DNA of 64,000 nucleotides from Candidatus Sodalis endolongispinus (GTDB taxonomy: Bacteria > Pseudomonadota > Gammaproteobacteria > Enterobacterales > Enterobacteriaceae). Under the pieces are notes generated by a model. It saw only the letters and a list, made by a program, of their open reading frames with translations, was not told the origin of the DNA and did no database searches. Of the stretch, positions 48,254-59,000 are shown in pieces; positions within the stretch are counted from its first letter, which is position 1, and every line of letters starts with the position of its first letter. The position numbers and the translations under genes are program-made. The stretch is taken from positions 1,612,001 through 1,676,000 of the forward strand of contig NZ_JAFJYC010000001.1 of the NCBI RefSeq assembly GCF_018777395.1, read 5' to 3'.

Positions 48254-48941
48254 CTCGCGGTCCTGAACTGAATAAAAACTAGGCACCGGCGACGCCTTCG
48301 CGCCAACATCGCGCGCGCCGTCCGTGAAAAAATTAATAATAGCATGATTTTATAACTTTTTTTAATCACCTTGTCAGGCTTAATGTAGGTCCGGTGTGCA
48401 GTTGTACACCCGCTGAGGGCAATAATGAACAGGATCTTACACCGGGTTATCCACAGATTTGCGGGATAACCCGGGTGATCGACGAGTACTGTTTCTATTT
48501 ACAGCCTTGACGGCGCCATTTTTAGCCCATTTGTCCATTTATTTGCGACGTCGATCCGTTTTTCTGTGGATAAAATTGCCGATGGTTGTTTTTTATCCAT
48601 GCCAGGTGATGCGTTATTTCAACGTAATGACGATGCGCGGTCTGTGAAGATGATAAACGTTTTAGTCTGTTGATCTTGTTCTTTATTTTTTTTCCCGTTA
48701 TCCCCTGGCCTGGCGTTGGGCGAAAAGTTTTACCCATCTAATCCAGCGTTGCACACACACCTATCCACAGAAAAAGTGCATAAAGTGGTGCCCGGCAGTC
48801 GTTAGCTGTTTATAACTTCGCGTCGCAAAGCGGCCTTGAGAGTGTTATTCACCGGCGATTAGTGAAAACCAGTGGTTTACCGTGCACAGCGAGTATGAAA
48901 CAATCGGAACATCTTACATTTTATGTAATCGAGGTAGTCCA
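48254..48941. promoter_or_regulatory. mutH-rppH divergent region with DnaA boxes
   Basis: A 690-bp gene-free region, partly A/T-rich. It contains two perfect DnaA boxes, TTATCCACA at 48447-48455 (plus) and 48565-48573 (minus), and a near-perfect CTATCCACA at 48761-48769, plus weaker TTATCCATG near 48595 and several GATC sites (48433, 48477, 48552, 48672). It also must contain the divergent promoters of mutH and rppH. No small RNA or open frame is convincing. Sequence-specific DnaA binding is strongly suggested; its purpose (regulation or titration of DnaA) is inference. Confidence 0.65.
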
Positions 48942-49469
48942 GTGATCGATGATGATGGCTACCGCCCGAATGTTGGTATTGTAATCTGTAATCTCGACGG
49001 GCAGGTGCTGTGGGCCAGGCGATACGGACAGCATTCCTGGCAGTTCCCCCAGGGCGGCATCAACGCTGGCGAAACCGCAGAGCAGGCGATGTACCGCGAG
49101 CTGTTCGAGGAGGTCGGCCTGAGCCGCAAAGATGTGCGTATTCTGGCTTCGACGCGTAATTGGCTGCGGTATAAGCTTCCCAAGCGGCTGGTGCGCTGGG
49201 ACACCAAGCCGGTGTGTATTGGTCAGAAGCAAAAATGGTTTCTGCTACAGCTTATGTGTTCGGATGCGGATATCAATATGCAGCGCGGGGGGATCCCTGA
49301 ATTTGACGGCTGGCGCTGGGTCAGCTTCTGGTACCCGGTACGTCAGGTCGTTTCTTTTAAACGGGACGTTTACCGCCGGGTAATGAAGGAATTTTCCGGC
49401 GTGGTGATGCCGCTGCAGGAAACTGCAGCGCCGCGCTCCGCGCCGGCTCACAGACAGAAAAGAGGCTAA
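48942..49469 (+). CDS. rppH: RNA pyrophosphohydrolase RppH
   Basis: Nudix enzyme removing pyrophosphate from mRNA 5' ends and so starting RNase E decay. GTG 48942 gives [17 protein letters not shown], matching E. coli ([10 protein letters not shown]); GAGG lies upstream, and the longer frame from 48882 is not conserved. 175 aa. The Nudix box [20 protein letters not shown] spans about residues 38-57 with Glu53, Glu56 and Glu57. [20 protein letters not shown] is identical in pattern. Intact, 12 nt before ptsP as in E. coli. Confidence 0.95.
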   Translation: MIDDDGYRPNVGIVICNLDGQVLWARRYGQHSWQFPQGGINAGETAEQAMYRELFEEVGLSRKDVRILASTRNWLRYKLPKRLVRWDTKPVCIGQKQKWFLLQLMCSDADINMQRGGIPEFDGWRWVSFWYPVRQVVSFKRDVYRRVMKEFSGVVMPLQETAAPRSAPAHRQKRG

Positions 49470-49481
49470 GTCACGCAGATT

Positions 49482-51728
49482 ATGCTCACGCGCTTGCGGG
49501 AAATCGTTGAAAAGGTCGCAGCCGCGCCGCGTCTGTCGGACTCACTTGACATTCTGGTTAATGAAACCTGTCAGGCGATGAATACCGAAGTCTGTTCGGT
49601 GTATTTGGCCGATAATGATCGTCGCTGCTATTATCTGATGGCGACGCGCGGTTTGAACAAACCGCGCGGGCGTACGATTACATTGGCCTTTGACCAAGGG
49701 ATTGTCGGCCTGGTCGGCCGGCTGGCTGAGCCGATTAACCTGGCGGACGCCCACACCCATCCCAGTTTCAAATACATCCCGGCGGTGAAAGAGGAGCGCT
49801 TTCGCTCCTTTCTCGGCGTGCCGATTATCCATCGCCGCCAGTTGCTCGGCGTATTGGTGGTGCAGCAGCGTGAGCATCGGCAGTTCGACGAGAGAGAAGA
49901 ATCGTTCATGGTCACGCTGGCCACACAGATGGCCGGCATTTTGTCCCAATAGCAGCTCAATGCGCTGTTCAGCCAATACCGTCAAACCCGTATCCGCGCC
50001 CTGGCGGCCGCGCCGGGAGTGGCCATCGCCCAAGGTTGGGTGGACAGCAGCCAGCCCTCCCTTGACCAGGTTTATCAGGCCTCTTCTCTCGATAGCGGCT
50101 ACGGGCGCGAGCGGCTGACGTTGGCGCTGAACGAATCCGTCGCCGAGTTTCGCCGCCTGAGCAAACGTTTTACCGCCAGCGCTCAAAAAGACAGCGCGGC
50201 GGTGTTCGATCTGTACAGCCATTTGCTCAATGACGCGCGCCTTAAGCGCGATTTGTTCGCGGAAATTGACGGCGGCGCGGTGGCCGAGTGGGCGGTGAAG
50301 CTGGTGATTGAACGTTTCGCCGAGCAATTTGCGCTGCTGAGCGACAGTTACTTGCGTAAGCGCGCCGGCGATTTGCGTGCCCTTGGCCAGCGACTGCTGT
50401 TCCATCTTGATGACAGCGCCCGCAATGTGATTCAGTGGCCGTCACGCTTCGTGCTGGTGGCCGACGAGCTGAGCGCCGCGCTTCTGGCCGAGGTGCCGCA
50501 GGATAAGCTGGTGGGGGTGGTAGTGCGCGACGGTGCCGCCAATTCCCACGCCGCGATCCTGGTGCGGGCGATGGTGATCCCGACGGTGATGGGCGCCGAT
50601 ATCCAGCCGCTGTTGCTCAATCAGCGCTTGCTGATTGTCGATGGCTATCGCGGTGAGCTGCTGGTAGATCCGGAGCCGGTGCTGGTGCAGGAGTATCAGC
50701 GACTGGTGAGCGAAGAGCGTGAGCTTACCCGTCTGGCGGAAGACGATGTGGAACAGCCGGTGGCGCTGAAAAGCTGCGAACGCATTCAAGTGATGCTAAA
50801 CGCCGGCTTGAGCGCGGAACATGAACAGCGCCTCGACAATCGTGTGGACGGCATCGGCCTGTACCGCACTGAAATCCCCTTCATGCTGCAAAACGGCTTT
50901 CCCTCGGAAGAGGAGCAGGTGGCGCAATACCAAGGCATGCTACAGCTGTTCCCCGGCAAATCGGTGACGCTGCGTACCCTGGATGTCGGCGCCGATAAGC
51001 AGTTGCCCTATATGCCGATAAGCGAATAAAATCCCTGTCTGGTCTGGCGTGGAATTCGCATTACGCTCGATCAGCAAGAGATTTTTCTTATTCAGGTGCG
51101 CGCGATGCTGCGCGCCAATGCTGCTACCGGCAATTTGAGTATTCTGCTGCCGATGATAACCAGCGTCGATGAGATCGACGAAGCGCGCCGGCTAATTGAT
51201 CGCGCCGGGCGCGAGGTCGAGGAGGCGCTGGGTTATGCGCTGCCGAAGCCGCGGATCGGCATTATGGTCGAGGTGCCGGCGATGGTGTTCATGCTGCCGG
51301 CGCTGGTGAGCCGGGTAGATTTTCTGTCGGTCGGTACCGATGATCTGACGCAGTATTTACTGGCGGTGGATCGCAACAATACCCGGGTGGCGTCGATGTA
51401 CGACAGTCTGCATCCGGCCATGTTGCAGGTGCTGCAAAAAATCATCAGCGAGTCGGAGCGGCTGGGGCTGGCCTGTAGCCTGTGCGGCGAAATGGCCGGC
51501 GATCCGATGGGCGCGTTGCTGCTGGCGGGCATGGGCTATCGTACGCTGAGCATGAACGGCCGCAGCGTGGCGCGCATCAAATATCTGTTGCGCAATGTGG
51601 CGCTGGGTGAGGCGCAGGGCCTGGCGGAACGGGTCATCGGCGCACAAAACAGTATTGAGGTCCGCCACCAGGTGGCGGCGTTCATGGAGCGACGCGGTTT
51701 GGGCGGCCTGATCCGGGGCGGGCGCTGA
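49482..51728 (+). pseudogene. ptsP: ptsP, full-length frame with two nonsense codons
   Basis: PtsP is enzyme I of the nitrogen PTS (GAF sensor plus EI), phosphorylating NPr/PtsO. The single frame spans all 748 codons with no indel, but TAG at 49950-49952 (after ...QMAGILSQ) and TAA at 51027-51029 (after MPISE, where E. coli has a Glu) interrupt it. Domains: GAF residues 1-~160, phospho-His domain with active His in GAANSHAAILVRAM, and PEP-binding barrel with LYRTEIPFML and EMAGDP. The first stop leaves only the GAF domain (156 aa). Internal restarts could make pieces but not enzyme I. Lies between rppH and lgt as in E. coli. Confidence 0.9.
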
Positions 51729-51904
51729 GCAGGGAATCGTTACACCTGCCGGCGGTTATTTACATCCACTGACTCTCGGCGCCGCGCCGTTATGTTATGA
51801 TACGCGACTTCACGCCGCGCGGAGTAAGCGCCTGCGCGAAATCTACAGCGGTCGCCGCAGCATCCGGCGGCCGGATAACAAAAACGACGACGTTGTGGTG
51901 ATGA

Positions 51905-52777
51905 ATGACGACCCATTATCTGGCCTTTCCACAATTTGACCCGGTGATCTTTGCCCTGGGTCCGGTTTCCCTGCACTGGTACGGTTTGATGTATCTGGTG
52001 GGCTTCGTATTTGCTATGTGGCTGGCGGTACGGCGTGCAAATCGCCCCGGCAGCGGCTGGACCAAAGAAGAAGTCGAAAACCTCCTGTATGCCGGTTTTC
52101 TGGGGGTATTTCTCGGTGGTCGTATCGGTTATGTCCTGTTCTATAACCTGCCGCTGTTTCTCGACAACCCCCTTTACCTGTTTAAGGTCTGGGACGGTGG
52201 CATGTCGTTCCACGGCGGCCTGATTGGGGTGATAGTGGTGATGCTGTGGTTCGCCCATCGTACCCGCCGCCATTTCTTCCAGGTGGCCGATTTTGTCGCG
52301 CCAATGGTGCCCTTCAGTTTGGGCGCCGGCCGTTTAGGTAATTTTATCAACGGCGAGCTGTGGGGACGGGTCACCACCGATACGCCCTGGGCGATGCTGT
52401 TTCCCGGCTCCCGGCAGGAGGATATAGCGCTGCTGCCGGTCAATCCGCAGTGGCAAGCGCTGTTTGAGCGCTACGGCGTGCTGCCTCGTCATCCGTCCCA
52501 GCTCTACGAGATGCTGCTCGAAGGCGTGGTGCTGTTTATTATTCTTAATGTATTTATCCGTAAGCCGCGGCCTATCGGCAGCGTCTCCGGCTTGTTCCTG
52601 ATTTGCTACGGCGCTTTTCGCATTCTGGTGGAGTTTTTCCGCCAGCCGGACGCCCAGTTGGGCCTGTTTAGCGGTGTCATCAGCATGGGGCAGATCCTGT
52701 CGCTGCCGATGATTCTGGCCGGCGTGATTATGATGGCCTGGGCCTATCGCCGCCGTCCCCAGCAACACCTGTCCTGA
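51905..52777 (+). CDS. lgt: prolipoprotein diacylglyceryl transferase
   Basis: Inner-membrane enzyme that transfers diacylglyceryl from phosphatidylglycerol to the lipobox cysteine, the first step of lipoprotein maturation. 290 aa (E. coli 291) with seven hydrophobic segments. Essential residues are seen: His103 in [11 protein letters not shown] and Arg143 in [17 protein letters not shown], and [13 protein letters not shown] later. Another ATG at 51901 is out of frame. Six nucleotides before thyA, one operon. Intact, so the lipoproteins in this window (MetQ, YgdR) can be processed. Confidence 0.96.
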   Translation: MTTHYLAFPQFDPVIFALGPVSLHWYGLMYLVGFVFAMWLAVRRANRPGSGWTKEEVENLLYAGFLGVFLGGRIGYVLFYNLPLFLDNPLYLFKVWDGGMSFHGGLIGVIVVMLWFAHRTRRHFFQVADFVAPMVPFSLGAGRLGNFINGELWGRVTTDTPWAMLFPGSRQEDIALLPVNPQWQALFERYGVLPRHPSQLYEMLLEGVVLFIILNVFIRKPRPIGSVSGLFLICYGAFRILVEFFRQPDAQLGLFSGVISMGQILSLPMILAGVIMMAWAYRRRPQQHLS

Positions 52778-52783
52778 GGTATT

Positions 52784-53578
52784 ATGAAACAGTATTTGGA
52801 TTTGATGCGTTGGGTGCGTGCGCAGGGCACGCCGAAAGCGGACCGTACCGGTACCGGTACCCTATCGATATTCGGCCATCAGATGCGCTTTGATTTGCGC
52901 CAGGGATTCCCGCTGGTGACCACCAAACGCTGCCATTTGCGCTCGATCATCCATGAGTTGCTGTGGTTCCTTAATGGTGACACCAACATCGCTTATTTGC
53001 AGCAGAATAACGTCTCCATTTGGGATGAATGGGCGGATGACAACGGCGATTTGGGGCCGGTGTATGGCCGCCAGTGGCGCGCCTGGGGCACCGGCGACGG
53101 CCGCCAGATAGATCAGCTGGCGGAAGTGGTGCGCCAGCTCAAGCAGGATCCGGATTCCCGGCGCATTATCGTTTCCGCCTGGAACGTCGGCGAGTTGGAC
53201 AAGATGGCCCTGGCGCCGTGCCATGCGTTGTTTCAATTTTATGTTGCCAATGGCACCTTGTCATGTCAGCTCTATCAGCGTTCGTGCGATATTTTCCTCG
53301 GCCTGCCGTTCAATATCGCCAGCTATGCCTTGCTGGTGCATATGCTGGCGCAGCAGTGCGATTTGCAGGTCGGTGATTTCGTCTGGACCGGCGGCGATAC
53401 CCATCTCTACAGTAACCATCTACAGCAGGCGGACCTGCAGCTGACCCGCGATCCGCAGCCGCTGCCGCAGCTGTTGATTAAGCGCCGTCCGGCGACATTG
53501 TTCGATTACCGTTTCGAGGATTTTGAGCTGACGGGCTACGATCCACATCCTGCAATCAAGGCGCCGGTGGCAATTTAA
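52784..53578 (+). CDS. thyA: thymidylate synthase
   Basis: Makes dTMP from dUMP using methylene-tetrahydrofolate. 264 aa, the same as E. coli. Catalytic Cys146 in [12 protein letters not shown], phosphate-binding Arg in [39 protein letters not shown] and DVHLY-like [13 protein letters not shown]. The C terminus KAPVAI closes the active site. Follows lgt by 6 nt (RBS TGAGGT). Intact. Confidence 0.97.
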   Translation: MKQYLDLMRWVRAQGTPKADRTGTGTLSIFGHQMRFDLRQGFPLVTTKRCHLRSIIHELLWFLNGDTNIAYLQQNNVSIWDEWADDNGDLGPVYGRQWRAWGTGDGRQIDQLAEVVRQLKQDPDSRRIIVSAWNVGELDKMALAPCHALFQFYVANGTLSCQLYQRSCDIFLGLPFNIASYALLVHMLAQQCDLQVGDFVWTGGDTHLYSNHLQQADLQLTRDPQPLPQLLIKRRPATLFDYRFEDFELTGYDPHPAIKAPVAI

Positions 53579-53829
53579 GTGGCCAATGTCGGGCCGCGCG
53601 GGCGGTGATACCTCCGCGCGGCGGGCGCAGGGTGCGTTTGACTGCTTGAGGTGTGCCCGGTTCGCGCCTGACTCTGCTGCCATGAGGGGTGTTCTGCCCC
53701 CGCATAAACGCGATAGCCATCACACCACGACTGATACTTCTTGTTCCTCGTTGTTAATGATTGCGTTGCACGCTGCACAATAATTCCCCGCTCCTGGTGC
53801 GCCATCTCGCGCCGCGCCACACTGCCACC

Positions 53830-54327
53830 ATGCACTCTTTCCTGAACCATACCAAACGCGATAGCGGCTACACCCTATTGGAGCTGCTGCTGGTGCTGAC
53901 GTTAACCGCACTACTTATGCTAGCGGGAAGTTATGGCTGGCGTCAGCATCAGTCCGCCCGGCAGTTGACGAGCAGCGCCCAGCAACTGCTTGATTTTATC
54001 GTACGCCAGCAATGGCATGCCGCCTGGGGTAACCGCCGTTGCCGATTAACCGCGATAACCGGCGATCGCTGGCAGTTGCGTGGCGATCACCAATGCAGTT
54101 TAGTTCGTGGGGCGGCGGAGACTGCGCGCTGCATCGCGCCCTATACCGGTGTCCATCTGTCGGTATCGACGGGTGAGCTGAGTCTGGGCGGGGTGCGCCA
54201 TACCGCCGGTGCGGCGCACCTCGTGCTCAGCAATTCGGCGGGGCGGCTGCGGGTGGTGCTCTCCGGTCGCGGTCGGGTCAGGCTGTGCAGCGAGCAAGGG
54301 CGCTGGTCAGGGATCCCCTCGTGTTGA
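53830..54327 (+). CDS. ppdA: prepilin-like protein PpdA
   Basis: Minor prepilin-like protein of the recC-upstream ppdA-ppdB-ygdB-ppdC group, whose pseudopilin role in enterics is unsettled. ATG 53830 gives a basic leader then G|YTLLELLLVLTLTALLMLAG, the type IV prepilin cleavage site and hydrophobic helix. 165 aa (E. coli ~156). The C-terminal half is divergent, with cysteines that may pair (RRCRLT, DHQCSLV). A longer frame from 53761 lacks support. It appears intact, but its partners are broken. Confidence 0.8.
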   Translation: MHSFLNHTKRDSGYTLLELLLVLTLTALLMLAGSYGWRQHQSARQLTSSAQQLLDFIVRQQWHAAWGNRRCRLTAITGDRWQLRGDHQCSLVRGAAETARCIAPYTGVHLSVSTGELSLGGVRHTAGAAHLVLSNSAGRLRVVLSGRGRVRLCSEQGRWSGIPSC

Positions 54328-54968
54328 CCTGCCGGACGGACGCCGGGGGCGCCACGCTGAGGTCAGTTTCTGCAGGGGCCGGTGCGGCGGCCGCAGGGCA
54401 GGTGGCGGCGGGCGGCGGTCAAGAAGGCTTCAGCCTGCCAGAATTGCTGGCTGCTCTGTCCGCGTGCAGCCTGCTGCTGACGGTGGCGCTGCATCTATTT
54501 CCGTCGCTGCAACGCAGTGTTGAGGGCGCGATGCTGCAGCTCAGATTGATGTACCAGCTTGATCTATGCGCGTTGGCCATTGCAAAAGATGTGCGCCGCG
54601 CCGGTTTTTCGCAGCAGGGTGGCTCCGCGCATACGTTGTGGATCGACAAACGCCAGGGATAGCCTCCAGGCTCCTGCCTTGTGGTTGGCTATGACTACTA
54701 CGCGCGCAGCGATGCGCCCGGGCGGTTGACCACGTCAACGTTCGGTTATCGTCTGCGTCGGGGGACGCTGGAGACTCAGCGAGATATCAATGATTGTCAG
54801 GGAGCTGGCTGGGAAAAGGTGTTTAACAGCGATGCTTTGACGGTGACCCGATTGCGGTTTACCACCCTGCCGGGAGGCGCGCTGCGCATACACTTGGCCG
54901 CTACCGCCCGGCATCGGCCGGAAATCGGCTATGTGTTGACACAGATAGTGGCACGGCGGAATGGATGA
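54321..54968 (+). pseudogene. ppdB: ppdB prepilin-like gene with amber
   Basis: Likely start GTG 54321, overlapping the ppdA stop. After an unusually long, Ala/Gly-rich leader (~35 residues) comes the prepilin site G|FSLPELLAALSACSLLLTV. One frame spans 215 codons, but TAG at 54660-54662 interrupts after DKRQG; the rest (CLVVGYDYYARSDAPGRLTT, DCQGAGWEKVFNSDAL) matches PpdB-type C-terminal domains. The long leader and low complexity hint at further decay near the start. Confidence 0.78.
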
Positions 54969-55510
54969 ACCGGGAAAGAGGTAGCGGTAGTGTCTTGGCG
55001 CTGCTGCTGCTGAGCGCCTTTTGCCTGCTGGCGATGTTGAGTTGGCAGCAGCTGCTTCAGGTGTCGCTGGAGCTGATCCGGGCGCAACGTCATTATCTGC
55101 GGGCATTTCATCAGGCGGAATCCTCGCTCGCCTGGTGGCTTAGCCAGAACTGGCCCGCCCGCCACGGCGAATGCCGTCTGCATCCCGACGAGCCATTGCG
55201 GGTTTGTTTGCAGGCAAGTCAAAGGGGATATGGCTGGCTTCTGTGCGGGGAGGGCGGCGGCACGATAATGGCGCCGCCGCTGCGGCATTATCAGCGCGTT
55301 ACTCTACATCAGGCCAGGACGCATCCAACAACGGGGGGGCGTACCGCAGCGGATCACACCGCGCCGACGGGCAATGACGCTCTGGCTCTTGCGCCAGTAC
55401 CGGCGGCAGGCTGGATTTGGCCCTGTCTCGGGGGTGGTGCGGGGAGGAGCAAGAAGATGGCTGAGTGGCACAAACAAGACGGCGGCGCCAGGGATCGTGA
55501 TGTGAGGTGA
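54965..55510 (+). CDS. ygdB: YgdB-like pseudopilin-group protein
   Basis: ATG 54965 overlaps the ppdB stop. MNRERGSGSVLALLLLSAFC starts like E. coli YgdB (MNREKGVSSLAL), a membrane-anchored protein of the group. QAESSLAWWLSQNW and CRLHPDEPLRVCLQ follow the same plan. At 181 aa it is longer than YgdB (~135), and the sequence after residue ~115 (HQARTHPTTGGRTAADH...) looks unlike the family, so a frameshift near 55310 is possible. Scored as a gene with doubt about its C terminus. Confidence 0.6.
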   Translation: MNRERGSGSVLALLLLSAFCLLAMLSWQQLLQVSLELIRAQRHYLRAFHQAESSLAWWLSQNWPARHGECRLHPDEPLRVCLQASQRGYGWLLCGEGGGTIMAPPLRHYQRVTLHQARTHPTTGGRTAADHTAPTGNDALALAPVPAAGWIWPCLGGGAGRSKKMAEWHKQDGGARDRDVR

Positions 55511-55993
55511 TATCCGCAGCGAAACGGGGCATCGCGTCGCCCGCGAAAGACGTTATTGCCTTTACGGCGAAACGGGGCGCCGCATCGCCCGCAAAAACGG
55601 CGCCACGGCAACTGAAGCAGGTTAGGTTGCCCCTTGGGGTGCGTGGCGCGAGATACAGTCGGCAGCGGGGCGCTGGTCTGGCGGAGGCGCTGCTGGCTCG
55701 CCATTACCGCCTTGGGATTGCTGGAGTACCGGCAGCGGCTGGCGGTTTTCCAGCGGCACCTGCAGGACGTCACGCTGGCGTTAATCCTAAGCCATCAAAG
55801 CCTGGAGTTAATGCGTCAGCCGGCGGCCACGGGTGCGCCAGCCAGACCGCCAGGCTGGCGGGTTATCCTGATTGAGCGTCCCTGTGCCGAAGGCTGCCGG
55901 CGCGTGACCGCCACGGTCATCATGAATACCGGTGAGCGCATCAGCTTAAGCGAATGGGTTTGTCAGGGTTCAGTCGACACAACGCGCACGTGA
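55507..55993 (+). pseudogene. ppdC: ppdC prepilin-like gene, frameshifted
   Basis: GTG 55507 overlaps the ygdB stop. The N-terminal frame has an oddly long Ala/Lys-rich leader with two similar blocks (AKRGIASPAKD and AKRGAASPAKT) before the prepilin site RG|AGLAEALLA. Near 55700 the frame shifts; the hydrophobic helix and body go on as AITALGLLEYRQRLAVFQRH, LQDVTLALILSHQSLELMRQ, PCAEGCRRVTATVIM to 55993. Last of the pseudopilin group before recC, same order as E. coli. Confidence 0.75.
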
Positions 55994-56082
55994 TCACTTG
56001 TGTTCCGGGCTAATCACGATAGAGTAGGCGCAGGCAGTTTACAGTATCCCTGGGCGGGAGGCGCGCGCATGGCGAGGAGTTT

Positions 56083-59000
56083 ATGTTTACCGTATATCAT
56101 TCCAATCAGCTGGATCTGCTCAAGACACTTGCCGCCTCGCTAATCGCAGGGCGGCCGCTGCGCGATCCGTTCCAGCCGGAAGTCATTCTGGTGCAAAGCA
56201 ACGGTATGGCGCAGTGGATGCAGATGGAACTGGCGGCACAGTTTGGCATTGCGGCCAATATCGAATTTCCGCTGCCGGCCAGCTTTATCTGGCAGATGTT
56301 TACCCGCGTCTTGCCCGATATTCCTGATGAAAGCGCCTTTTCAAAACCGGCGATGACCTGGCGGCTGATGGCGTTGCTGCCGCGCCTGTGCCAGCAACCT
56401 GATTTCGCAGTGATTAATGAGTATCTGCGCGATGACGAGGATAAGCGTAAGGGTTTTCAGTTTGCTGCCCGGATAGCCGATCTGTTCGACCAGTATCTGG
56501 TATATCGCCCAGACTGGCTGGAAAGTTGGCAGCGCGGCGAATTGACCGACGGCGTGGGCGAGGCGCAGCGGTGGCAGGCTCCGCTTTGGCGGGCGCTGGT
56601 GGCAGAAACTGAACGGGCAGGGGAGCCGCTGTGGCACCGCGCCAATCTTTACCAGCGCTTTATTCAGACCCTGACTCAAAGCCAGACGCGGCCGCCGGGG
56701 CTGCCCGACAGGGTATTCATCTGCGGCATCTCCGCACTGCCGCCCACTTATTTACAGGCGCTGCAGGCGCTAGGCCGCCATATCGATATTCATCTGCTGT
56801 TCACAAATCCGTGCCGCTATTACTGGGGGGACATCCGCGATCGCGCTTTTCTCGCGCGGTTGCTGCACCGTCGCCGCCGGCACTATCAGCAGCAAACCGA
56901 GCAAGCGCTATTTCGGCGGCCCGAACAGGCTGACGCGTTGTTCGACGAGCTGGGAGAACAGCAAACCGGCAATCCCCTGCTGGCCTCCTGGGGCAAACAG
57001 GGGCGCGATAACCTCTACCTGCTGGCGCAGATGGACGGTGTTGCGGAGGTAGATGCGTTCGTTGAGCCGGCGGGGGATAACCTGCTGAGCCTGCTGCAGC
57101 GCGACATCCTGATGCTCGAGGACCACGCCGTGCTTGGCATGGATCCCGCGACGCCGGTAGAGGGCGGCGGCAAGCGGCCGCTGCAGCCAGACGATCGTTC
57201 GCTGAGCCTGCATGTCTGCCATAGCCCGCAGCGGGAAGTGGAAGTGCTGCACGATAACCTACTGGCGATGATGGCGGAGGATCCCACGCTGCGGCCGCGG
57301 GATGTGATCGTCATGGTGGCCGACATCGATCGCTATACGCCGGCGATCCAGGCGGTGTTCGGCAACGCCGGCGGGGACCGCTATCTGTCTTTCGCCATTT
57401 CCGATCGCCGGGCGCGTCATCTCCACCCTGTGCTGCCGGCGTTTCTTGGTCTGCTGGAGTTGCCACGCAGTCGTTTTGCCGCCGAGCAGGTTCTGGCGTT
57501 GCTGGAGGTACCGGCGCTGGCGGCCCGCTTCGCCGTTAACGAGCAGGGGCTGCAACTGCTGCGCCAGTGGGTCGCTGAATCCGGTATCCGCTGGGGGCTG
57601 GACGACGACACCCTGCGTGAGCTGATGCTGCCCGCCACCGGTCAGCATACCTGGCAGTTTGGCCTGACGCGCATGCTGCTGGGCTACGCCATGGATAGTG
57701 AGAGCGGCGACTGGCAGGGGATTCTGCCCTACGACGAATCCAGCGGTTTGATAGCCGGTTTGGTCGGACAATTGGCGGAACTCCTTATGCGGCTGCGCCA
57801 GTGGCGCGACCGGCTTGCCCAACCCCGTTCACTGGACGCCTGGATGAGCTGCGCCCGCGAAATGATTGAGGGTTTCTTTACCCCTGACGCTGAAGCCGAA
57901 GCGGCGCTGGCGCTGCTGGAAAATCTGTGGCAGCAGGTGCTGGAGTGCGGTTTGCAGGTGGAGTATGACCAACCGGTGCCGGTGACGCTGCTGCGAGATG
58001 AACTGGCGTCGCGTTTGGATAAGGAACGGGTTAGCCAGCGTTTTCTGGCCCGGACCATCGACTTCTGTACTCTGATGCCGATGCGCTCTATTCCGTTCCG
58101 GGTGGTGTGTCTGCTGGGCATGAATGATGGCGTTTATCCGCGCACTCTGCCGACGGCGGGATTCGACCTGATGGCGCAGCAGCCCCGACGCGGCGATCGT
58201 AGCCGGCGTGATGATGACCGCTACCTGTTCCTGGAGGCGATGTTGTCCGCGCAGCAGCGGCTGTATATCAGTTTTATCGGCCGCGCCATACAGGACAATA
58301 CCCGGCGTTATCCGTCGGTGCTGGTGAGCGAGTTGAGCGATTATATCGCCCAGAGTTTTTACCTGCCTGGCGACGAGTGCGTCGATGCTGAAAGCAGCGC
58401 CGACCGTGTGCGTGCGCATCTCTGGCAGTGGCATAGCCGTATGCCTTTCGCACCGGAGAATTTTCTGCCCGGTAGCGAAAACCAAAGCTTTGCCGCCGAG
58501 TGGCTGCCGGCCGCCAGCGCCGGCGGCCAGCCGCAGCCGGATTTTGTCGCTCCCCTGACGGCGCCGCCCTGCGAGGCGCTGGCGCTGGATGAGCTGCTGC
58601 GCTTTTATCGCCACCCGGTGCGCGCCTGGTTTGCACAGCGTCTGGCGGTGTCTTTCCACCTGACGTCGCTTGAGCTGGCGGCGGACGAACCTTTTGTCAT
58701 TGACGGTCTATCCCGCTATCAACTCAATGACCGGCTGGTGAACGCCCTTATCGACGGGGAAAGCACCGACCGGCTGTTTCGCCAGGTGCGCGCCGCCGGT
58801 TTGTTGCCCTATGGCGCTTTCGGTGAGCTGTACTGGGCCACACAGTGTCAGGAACTGGCGGCGCTCGCTGAGCAGGTACGGACGTGGCGATTGCCGGAAA
58901 CGCACAGTCTTGAAGTGGATCTGACGCTGAACGACGTCACACTCTCCGGTTGGCTGCCGCACGTGCAGAAGCACGGTCTGCTGCGTTGGCGTCCCGGCGC

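Noticed and set aside
48254-48941. Chromosomal origin of replication
   Set aside because: DnaA boxes are present, but there is no array of AT-rich 13-mers, too few GATC, and the location differs from the enteric oriC beside mnmG/mioC.
49542-50405. 287-codon open frame antisense to ptsP
   Set aside because: GC-rich shadow of a clear gene; His/Gln/Arg-rich translation with no family pattern.
8860-54662. Genetic-code change with TAG read as sense
   Set aside because: Many neighbouring genes also carry frameshifts, TAA and TGA stops and deletions, so plain gene decay explains the data better. Intact genes also use normal stops.
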